From positions 1 to 40,981 of the IMG/VR virus record IMGVR_UViG_3300007511_001023: DNA of 40,981 nucleotides; one strand, written 5' to 3'. Position 1 is the first letter of the stretch. The number at the start of each line of letters is the position of its first letter. The position numbers and the translations under genes were made by a program. This DNA comes from a virus. Of this stretch, positions 35,790-40,981 are shown one piece after another. Below the pieces are notes generated by a model. That model had not been told where the DNA came from. It ran no database searches and saw nothing but the letters and a program-made list of their open reading frames with translations.

Positions 35790-36155
35790 ATGGCTATTAC
35801 ATGGTTTTTTGGAAATAGTGGGGCAGGAAAAACTACATTGTCTGATAGTATCAAAACAGACGATATTCGCTCTCCTTATTATAACGCAATTAGATTGGAC
35901 GGAGATAAGATGAGGGGAGTTTGGCGAGATTTAGATTTATCAAAAAAAAGTAGATATGAACAGAATCGCAGAGTAGCTAGATTAGCACAAATGTTTGATA
36001 AGATGGGTTTTAATGTAATTGTCTCAGTAATATGTCCTTATGCAGAATTAAGAAAGGAAATTAAAGAACAGATTAATTGTAAATTTATATATATAGAAGG
36101 CGGAAAGGAAGGCAAGAATTATCCTTTCGATAAACCAAACTTATATGAAACTTAA
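35790..36155 (+). CDS. cysC: Adenylylsulfate (APS) kinase, short form
   Basis: The P-loop FFGNSGAGKTTLSDS (8-16) is followed by AIRLDGDKMRGVW (the APS kinase 'LDGDxxR' motif) and RYEQNRRVARLAQMFDKMGFNVIVSVICPY ('NxRRvaevAxxfxxxG...SxxxPY' substrate region). These pieces identify CysC. The enzyme turns APS into PAPS. The usual family has about 170-200 residues; this is 121, with a short end (GGKEGKNYPFDKPNLYE) that still resembles the family tail ('Y...P.PdL...'). The gene begins two bases after the HAD stop and its end overlaps a methyltransferase-like gene. Confidence 0.82.
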   Translation: MAITWFFGNSGAGKTTLSDSIKTDDIRSPYYNAIRLDGDKMRGVWRDLDLSKKSRYEQNRRVARLAQMFDKMGFNVIVSVICPYAELRKEIKEQINCKFIYIEGGKEGKNYPFDKPNLYET

Positions 36156-36591
36156 TATCGGATGTGGGCGTTTACCACAGGACGGTTATAAGAATATAGA
36201 TATTTCTAAAGAAGCAGCGGCTGATGAGTTTTATGATGTATGTGAGGGAATTAAAGAGAAAGATAATAGTGTAGAAGAAGTATTTTCTGGTTGTATGTTA
36301 GAACAAATTGAATCAAATAAAGATTTTGTGTTTGTGATGAATGAGATATGGCGTGTTTTAAAACCAAATGGAATGTTTGCTGGATATGTTCCAACACCGC
36401 ATCAGAATGTTATTTATCAAGATCCTATGGATAAGAGATTTTTCAGGATGGAAACCTTTGATTACTTTGATTCAGATAAACATCATTGGAAGGAATTTGG
36501 CAGTATATATGGTTTTAAACCTTGGCACAGCATAGAATTAAACCTAGCAGATAATGGAATATTACATTTTAAAATGAAACCTCAAAAATGA
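36145..36591 (+). CDS. Methyltransferase-like protein, 148 aa (paralogue of 32966-33463)
   Basis: MKLNIGCGRLPQDGYKNID supplies the SAM-type loop, SVEEVFSGCMLEQIES the middle acidic segment, and VMNEIWRVLKPNGMFAGYVP the 'NEIWRVLKPxG' strand. YGFKPWHSIELN parallels YGFKPWDVKEVK in the gene at 32966, so the two arose by duplication. Function: probable sugar or small-molecule methylation, or an inactive relative. ATGA overlap with the sulfoquinovose synthase gene. Confidence 0.68.
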   Translation: MKLNIGCGRLPQDGYKNIDISKEAAADEFYDVCEGIKEKDNSVEEVFSGCMLEQIESNKDFVFVMNEIWRVLKPNGMFAGYVPTPHQNVIYQDPMDKRFFRMETFDYFDSDKHHWKEFGSIYGFKPWHSIELNLADNGILHFKMKPQK

Positions 36592-37619
36592 AAGTATTAA
36601 TAGCAGGACAAGATGGATATTTAGGTTGGGCTTTAACACAGTATCTTAAGGAGAAAGGTCATAAGGTTACAGGTTTTGATAACTTTTCAAGAAGAGATAT
36701 TGCAAGAAGTTTAGTACCACTCGGAAATAGAGAAATAACGCCATTACAGTTACACAATTTTGATTTTTATCACAATTTAAAGGAAATGATACATGGAGTG
36801 GATGCGATTGTACATTTAGCAGAAATTCCTTCTGCGCCGTATAGTATGGATGGTCCTTTTAAAAGTTATGTTACTCAATGGAATAATGTTTTAGGAACTT
36901 TAAATTTATTATGGGCAATGAAAGAGAATAATCCAGATGCGCATTTGGTAAAATTAGGTTCTATGGGTGAATTTGGCATTCAAGGAGATAGAGTGCCAGA
37001 AAATGATTGGTCATATCCTAAAAAGCCTGGTAGTTTCTATCATGCTTCAAAAGTACAAGATACTGTTAATATAGAATTTGCTTGTAGGAATTGGGATTTT
37101 AGAAGTACAGATATTATGCAGGGTGTAGTCTACGGAACATATAAGGGAACACGATTTGATTATGATGAGGAGTTTGGCACAGCCATTAATAGATTTGTTG
37201 TGCAAGCTATAGCTGGAGAGCCTTTAACTGTGTATGGTAAAGGAGCTCAAAAGCGGGGTTTTTTGCCGATTTTAGACAGTTTGCAGTGTTTGACCCTTAT
37301 TTTGGAGAATCCACCTGAGAAGGGCGTTTATAGGGCATATAATCAATTCTGTGAGGTATATGAGCTGAATCAGCTAGCAAAAACAGTTCAAAAGGTAGGA
37401 AATGAGTTTAAATTGAATGTAAAGGTAAATAATATTAAAAATCCTAGAAATGAGAAAGAAGAACATGCTTATGAAGTTGAGCATGAAGCATTAAAGAAGT
37501 TAGGTTATAAAACAAGTATTTCTATGGAAGATATGTTAAGGCAAATGTTTAAAGATTTAATTCCTTATAAAGATAAGATTAATAAAGATAAACTAATGCC
37601 CAAAATTCTATGGAAATGA
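36588..37619 (+). CDS. sqd1: UDP-sulfoquinovose synthase (SQD1-like)
   Basis: The 343-residue SDR protein has a GQDGYLGW NAD loop (7-14) and SQD1-type signatures: VDAIVHLAEIPSAPYSMDG ('H-x-A-E-x-P-S-A-P-Y-S-M'), QWNNVLGTLNLLWA, VKLGSMGEFG, YPKKPGSFYHASKVQDT, DIMQGVVYGT, RFDYDEEFGTAINRF, TVYGKGAQKRGFL and NPRNEKEEHAYEVEHEAL. These match UDP-sulfoquinovose synthases, which join UDP-glucose and sulfite. Y151 and K155 are present; the usual active-site Thr is Ser125 here. The length is close to bacterial SqdB. A neighbouring reductase gene (next) would make the sulfite. Confidence 0.88.
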   Translation: MKVLIAGQDGYLGWALTQYLKEKGHKVTGFDNFSRRDIARSLVPLGNREITPLQLHNFDFYHNLKEMIHGVDAIVHLAEIPSAPYSMDGPFKSYVTQWNNVLGTLNLLWAMKENNPDAHLVKLGSMGEFGIQGDRVPENDWSYPKKPGSFYHASKVQDTVNIEFACRNWDFRSTDIMQGVVYGTYKGTRFDYDEEFGTAINRFVVQAIAGEPLTVYGKGAQKRGFLPILDSLQCLTLILENPPEKGVYRAYNQFCEVYELNQLAKTVQKVGNEFKLNVKVNNIKNPRNEKEEHAYEVEHEALKKLGYKTSISMEDMLRQMFKDLIPYKDKINKDKLMPKILWK

Positions 37620-38236
37620 CATTTTTACAAAAAATCAAAGAAGCGAAAGATTTAATTAGAGAAGCAGTTGAAAGGTACGGAGATAAACTTATACTCGCTT
37701 GTTCGTTTGGTAAAGATTCAATGGTACTTTTACATCTTGCTAAAAGTATTGAACCTAAAATTAAAGTATTTTCTGTGATGATGGATACAGAGTTTGAGAA
37801 CACTTATCAGTTTGCTAAAGAAATATCTGAAAATTGGAGATTAAGTTATAAGGAATATGTAGTTAAGAATAATCCTGATGATTGTTGTGGTAAGGCTAAA
37901 GTAGAAAAGACTAAGGAAGTTTTATCTGATTATGACGCTTGGCTCACAGGTGTTAGAAGTACAGAAGGAATTACTAGAAATAATTTTCATTATATAGAAG
38001 AAGATAAAACACCAGTTAAAATTAATCCTATATTAGAATTTACTGAAGCTGAGATTTGGAGATATCTTTCTTTATATGGAGTTAGTGTAAATAGAGAGTA
38101 TAAAAATGGTTATCGTTCTCTAGGTTGTAAGTTATGTTCAGCTAAAGAACAGCCTGGTGATAAAACTGAAAGAGAAGGTAGATGGCGTGGTACAAAAAAA
38201 CAAGGCGGAGAGTGTGGTATACATACAAAGATATGA
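37616..38236 (+). CDS. cysH: APS/PAPS reductase (CysH-type)
   Basis: The 206-residue product has the PP-loop SFGKDSMVLLHL, MDTEFENTYQF, DAWLTGVRSTEGITRNN, PVKINPILEFTEAEIWRYL and the C-terminal EREGRWRGTKKQGGECGIH. It carries CC at 90-91, C-x-x-C at 171-174 and C200 in the ECGIH motif. CC...CxxC ligates a 4Fe-4S cluster in APS-type reductases and ECG(L/I)H holds the catalytic Cys. It would release sulfite from APS (or PAPS), the sulfur donor for the enzyme encoded just upstream. The start at 37616 has ATGA overlap; 37610 is possible. Confidence 0.88.
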   Translation: MTFLQKIKEAKDLIREAVERYGDKLILACSFGKDSMVLLHLAKSIEPKIKVFSVMMDTEFENTYQFAKEISENWRLSYKEYVVKNNPDDCCGKAKVEKTKEVLSDYDAWLTGVRSTEGITRNNFHYIEEDKTPVKINPILEFTEAEIWRYLSLYGVSVNREYKNGYRSLGCKLCSAKEQPGDKTEREGRWRGTKKQGGECGIHTKI

Positions 38237-38442
38237 TAGAAAGAAGAAAAAGAACACTTTGTAAAACAATCGTTTGGAGAATCGTAGCTTCTTCAGCAAC
38301 AGCAATAATAGCTTTTATTGTTACAGGTGAATTTTCTATAGCATTGGGAATTGGCGTAATAGATATCTTTATAAAGTTAATAATTTATTATTTACATGAA
38401 AGAATATGGGACAAAATAAAATGGGGAAAAGTGTTTCGATAG
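38233..38442 (+). CDS. DUF2061 membrane protein, 69 aa
   Basis: KTIVWRIVASSATAIIAFIVTGE forms membrane helix 1, ALGIGVIDIFIKLIIYYLHERIWDKI helix 2 plus the conserved 'K-x-x-x-Y-Y-L-H-E-R-x-W' end. This is the DUF2061 pattern, a family often found next to or fused with sulfate-activation genes. It may help transport or retain a sulfur metabolite; unproved. The start at 38233 overlaps the CysH stop (ATGA); a 38182 start is less likely. Confidence 0.82.
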   Translation: MIERRKRTLCKTIVWRIVASSATAIIAFIVTGEFSIALGIGVIDIFIKLIIYYLHERIWDKIKWGKVFR

Positions 38443-39077
38443 TAATCCCCCACCTTATTCTGGATGATCAGATATATGATTTAGCAAAGAGTTGTTTAAA
38501 AAGTATAAAAGAATATACTTCTAATTATGAATTGATAAATATTGATAATGCTTCACCTGAAAGGAATGAATGGTTAAGAATGAACTCAGATATTTATGTT
38601 CATAATAAAAAGAATGTAGGTAATGGTCCTGGTTGGAATCAGGGTATTAAATTAGCTACTGGAGATTATATAGCATTTTGTGATAATGATATTTATGTGG
38701 AAGAAGGTTGGTTAGAAAAGTTAATAGAAATTTTAGAGGATAAGAAAGTTGGTATAGCTTTTCCAATGACTAAGTGTAAAGAAGAACCAGATTATAATTC
38801 TAAGTTAAGTGGGTTTTGTTGGGTTACTAGAAGAGATATTATAAATGAAATAGGTTTAATAGATGAAAAGTTCGGTATAGCTAATTTTGAAGATGTAGAT
38901 TATTTTAAGAGAGTTCAAAATGCTGGATACAAACTTAAGTGTGATGCACGGGTAAGAGTAGCGCATTATTCAAGAGCAACGTGTGATAAAGTACAGGAAG
39001 TTAAAGATATATTTGATAATAATGAGAAATATTTTTTACAAAAACATAATAGTGTTTATCCACATTTAGATATATGA
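38406..39077 (+). CDS. Glycosyltransferase family 2-like
   Basis: SVSIVIPHLILDDQIYDLAKS opens the GT-A fold. YELINIDNASPERNEW, NVGNGPGWNQGIKLATGDYIAFCDNDIYVEEGW (in pieces: N-x-G-x-x-x-x-x-N-x-G and D-N-D) and SGFCWVTRRDIINEIGLIDE with FEDVDYFKRVQ complete a typical family 2 enzyme. The D-N-D replaces D-x-D. An alternative start at 38421 (MGKSVSIV) would shorten the protein by five residues. Last gene of the sugar island; probably transfers one of its activated sugars. Confidence 0.82.
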   Translation: MGQNKMGKSVSIVIPHLILDDQIYDLAKSCLKSIKEYTSNYELINIDNASPERNEWLRMNSDIYVHNKKNVGNGPGWNQGIKLATGDYIAFCDNDIYVEEGWLEKLIEILEDKKVGIAFPMTKCKEEPDYNSKLSGFCWVTRRDIINEIGLIDEKFGIANFEDVDYFKRVQNAGYKLKCDARVRVAHYSRATCDKVQEVKDIFDNNEKYFLQKHNSVYPHLDI

Positions 39078-39460
39078 GCATTTTAGAACAAGCAGATGTT
39101 GTTGAAATAACATCAGAAGTTAAAGAAGAATTTAGTAAAATGGCAGAAAGTTTATCTGCTAAAGAAGATTTAAACGTATATTATCTTTTCCAATACTTTG
39201 ATTTACAGGGAGATGACGTGGTAGATAGGAATATTATGGGTAAAATAAAGGAAATATATGAGTGGATGCAGAGTAGGGGAGAGGGGCTTACGTCTATTAG
39301 GGATTTAGATATTCAGCTTGGAAAGCCTAATTATTTAACTAAATTAGATAAAATATTTACATATATTAAACTAGATAAAGATAAAAATAGAGCTATTCAA
39401 GAAGCAACTTTAATTCATAAGCAACAACAAAAATTACATGAGGATAGCCATTTTATATGA
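39074..39460 (+). CDS. Hypothetical protein before the fibre genes, 128 aa
   Basis: It begins at an ATGA overlap with the last glycosyltransferase. Product: MSILEQADVVEITSEVKEEF, a helical protein with YYLFQYFDLQGDDVVDRNIM, then IYEWMQSRGEGLTSIRDLDI. The pattern 'KIKEIYEWxxxxG.sl.DldxxlG' recalls small proteins encoded near phage fibre genes; no function known. It marks the passage from the glycan island back to virion genes. Confidence 0.5.
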   Translation: MSILEQADVVEITSEVKEEFSKMAESLSAKEDLNVYYLFQYFDLQGDDVVDRNIMGKIKEIYEWMQSRGEGLTSIRDLDIQLGKPNYLTKLDKIFTYIKLDKDKNRAIQEATLIHKQQQKLHEDSHFI

Positions 39461-39602
39461 TGATAGCAAACGTGTATTTGTCGAATTTAATCCTGAGAAA
39501 TTCAGGAATCTCTTTAAAGAATATTTTAAGAAAAATAAGGACATTGACAAAACGTTTGATGCTATTATCAGTGATTTAAAGAGGGAAACCTCTACTAAAT
39601 GA
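39438..39602 (+). CDS. Small hypothetical protein, 54 aa
   Basis: A frame beginning MRIAILYDDSKRVFVEFNPEK that overlaps the previous gene by 23 bases and the next by 4 (ATGA). Product: two beta strands then helices (FRNLFKEYFKKNKDIDKTF; AIISDLKRETS). Amino-acid composition and perfect fit in the overlap chain support a real gene. Unknown function. Confidence 0.5.
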   Translation: MRIAILYDDSKRVFVEFNPEKFRNLFKEYFKKNKDIDKTFDAIISDLKRETSTK

Positions 39603-39766
39603 TGCCTGATACAGCAGCGACAAATATAGAAATCATGCGAGCGGAACATGAAGATGCTGACCCTGCAACACAAAAAGGGCTTGCTTATGGTTGGGATTCT
39701 AGTGCTTCAACTAAGCGTAGATTAGCTTGTGATTCAACTGGTAAGTTAAAAATTAATGATTCTTAA
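39599..39766 (+). CDS. Stand-alone copy of the fibre N-terminal domain, 55 aa
   Basis: The product contains EIMRAEHEDADPATQKG, then AYGWDSSASTKRRLACD, then GKLKIND. The long fibre gene starting three bases downstream opens with EIMRAEHEDTSPETKKI, then LYGWDSDASTKRRLLCN, then GELIVD. The two are clearly diverged copies of one ~45-residue domain. In the fibre this domain likely attaches to the tail. The single-domain copy may cap or occupy the same socket, or be a decoy or assembly partner. ATGATG gives two possible starts. Confidence 0.7.
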   Translation: MMPDTAATNIEIMRAEHEDADPATQKGLAYGWDSSASTKRRLACDSTGKLKINDS

Positions 39767-39768
39767 AT

Positions 39769-40981
39769 ATGTCTCCAGTTACTGGCGCTACTGAGCGTGA
39801 AATAATGCGGGCAGAGCATGAAGATACTTCGCCAGAAACGAAGAAGATTTTGTTGTATGGTTGGGATAGTGATGCTTCTACTAAGAGAAGATTACTTTGT
39901 AATGCTTCAGGAGAATTGATTGTAGATGTCAGTGGAATTAGTGATGTATATCTAAGATTAGATGCTTCTAATGATCCTGTAACTGGAGTGTTGGCGATAG
40001 CAGTAGATTTTGCTTCTACAAATAGTATTGAAGATGTTTTAACGTTAACTAGGACAACATCAGGAACTCCAGCAACTAATATAGGCGGTGGAATTAGTTT
40101 ATTAACCGAGAATGATACTCCTGCAAATGTAGAGGCAGCAAGTATAGATTGGAGATTAACTGATATAACTTCAGGAAGTGAAACTGGTCAGATAATTTTT
40201 ACTGCGCCTATTGGTGGTTCTGTTTCAACACGGATGAGTATATCGACTAATATTATTATTACTGGTGATTTGAGAGTAGATGGTGGAGATATAGGGATTA
40301 GTGCTGATACAGATTTAATACAATTAGCTAATAATTTTTTAACAGTAAATGGTCGTGTATTGATTGATGGCAAGGAGGATGCGGAACAATTAGTAATACA
40401 AGGACATAGTACGCAATCAAATAAAGTATTTGTAGTTGAACAATCAGATGGAACAGAAACGTTTAATATTAAAGCTACTGGAGATACTAATTTAATATTA
40501 GGGCAATCTGATAATTTTGTTATAGACGCATCTACTACAGAACATTCTGATGATGGTCCGCTTACAATTAATATAACAACAGGTAATCAAGGTGTTAATG
40601 CGCAGAGTGTTAATGTTATTTCTTCTGGAATAACAGCTGGTTCTCCCGTTGGTGGTATTTCTGCTCAAATTCAAACACATGCTGATGATGCAGCTGGTTC
40701 TATATTTCTTTGTTATGGTGGTGGACTTGATGATACTGCTGGAGGTAGTGCGACTACAATATTTGCAGGACCTGGACCTAGTACAAATAATGATTGGGAT
40801 ATAACATTTGGTGCTGCTAATCAAGATGTAATTATTAAATCTGCAAGTTTTGGTGTAGATACTGGTTATGGTGTAGAAATTACTGGTTCTACACCTGGCG
40901 GTAATGAAGATGGAAAAAATGTAACAATATATGGCGCAGCTGGTAGTGGCAGCGGAGTTGATGGTTATGTAAAAATTGGAC
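39769..40981 (+). CDS. Tail fibre/appendage protein, N-terminal part (continues at 1-1045)
   Basis: This frame opens at 39769 and runs to the window end without a stop. Across the 119-base closure it joins position 1-1045 in frame (712 residues in all). N-terminal residues 1-50 form the domain shared with the 39599 gene. The rest is Gly/Thr/Ser/Asp/Asn-rich with repeated short strands (TLTRTTSGTPATNIGGG, NIKATGDTNLILGQ, ADDAAGSIFLCYGG), typical of elongated beta-structured fibres. Candidate receptor-binding fibre. Its domain order suggests tail attachment at the N terminus and host binding at the C terminus. Confidence 0.75.
   Translation, partial: MSPVTGATEREIMRAEHEDTSPETKKILLYGWDSDASTKRRLLCNASGELIVDVSGISDVYLRLDASNDPVTGVLAIAVDFASTNSIEDVLTLTRTTSGTPATNIGGGISLLTENDTPANVEAASIDWRLTDITSGSETGQIIFTAPIGGSVSTRMSISTNIIITGDLRVDGGDIGISADTDLIQLANNFLTVNGRVLIDGKEDAEQLVIQGHSTQSNKVFVVEQSDGTETFNIKATGDTNLILGQSDNFVIDASTTEHSDDGPLTINITTGNQGVNAQSVNVISSGITAGSPVGGISAQIQTHADDAAGSIFLCYGGGLDDTAGGSATTIFAGPGPSTNNDWDITFGAANQDVIIKSASFGVDTGYGVEITGSTPGGNEDGKNVTIYGAAGSGSGVDGYVKIG
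40863..40981. repeat. Terminal direct repeat, right copy (contig closure)
   Basis: Identical to 1-119. Both copies lie inside the long fibre gene, in the same reading frame, which would be unlikely for a chance repeat. It gives a circle of 40,862 bp. Confidence 0.95.

Noticed and set aside
1-40981. tRNA genes, CRISPR arrays, insertion sequences and integrase/attachment sites
   Set aside because: I looked for T-loop signatures, regularly spaced repeats, transposase motifs and integrase catalytic patterns and saw none. The only tandem array is the 6-base repeat at 14884-14961.
1-40981. Recoded stop codons (for example TGA read as an amino acid)
   Set aside because: Recognised proteins end at the expected length with TAA, TAG or TGA, and ATGA overlaps use TGA as a true stop.

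Overview
This window is a complete, AT-rich phage genome. Its first and last 119 bases are identical (1-119 = 40863-40981), and the gene broken at the end continues in frame at the start. The molecule is therefore circular, or circularly permuted, with about 40,862 unique bp. The proteins read well in the standard bacterial code. The virion genes (terminase, portal, an SU10-type capsid protein split by an intron, an SU10-like adaptor, a nozzle-like propeller protein, two long internal virion-type proteins, fibre proteins, no tape measure) indicate a short-tailed podovirus-like phage. Most genes lack a Shine-Dalgarno site and start at an A/T-rich ...aatATG, as is common in Bacteroidota and in some Patescibacteria. 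The host cannot be fixed from the sequence.

Layout. A control region at 17293-17499 holds two divergent sigma70-like promoters, a 15-nt operator-like palindrome and a DnaA box. Leftward (minus, 17292 down to 11895) is a tight operon of very small genes: an HTH regulator, several zinc-ribbon proteins, membrane peptides, a secreted 3D-domain protein, a winged-helix protein and a RusA-like resolvase. It contains several strongly structured non-coding elements. Rightward (plus, from 17500 around the circle to 11866) come small genes separated by an unusually structured ~315-nt non-coding stretch, a nucleotidyltransferase, packaging and capsid genes, a 12-kb sugar island (26819-39077), fibre and adaptor genes, a lysis cassette (4313-5776), and the nozzle and internal virion proteins. 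The two transcription units converge on a terminator at 11872-11896.

Most striking part. The sugar island carries six glycosyltransferase domains in five genes, a DegT/DnrJ-type aminotransferase, three methyltransferase-like proteins, a CmcI-like protein, a sulfotransferase, a HAD phosphatase, an APS kinase, a UDP-sulfoquinovose synthase (SQD1 family), an APS/PAPS reductase (CysH) and a DUF2061 membrane protein. Read together, CysH could make sulfite from host APS or PAPS, the SQD1-like enzyme could place it on UDP-glucose to give UDP-sulfoquinovose, and the glycosyltransferases could transfer the sulfosugar. APS kinase could supply PAPS to the sulfotransferase. This looks like a phage-encoded sulfonated and sulfated glycan pathway, placed among late structural genes. 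The gene identities come from motifs; the pathway is inference.

Other notable points: a group I intron with an HNH endonuclease inside the capsid gene; a probable multi-stem RNA at 17702-18016; a second branched RNA-like element at 13780-13877; a perfect 30-bp palindrome at 13693-13722; a 13-unit hexamer repeat before the secreted 3D-domain gene; and no recognisable replication polymerase, helicase, primase or integrase.
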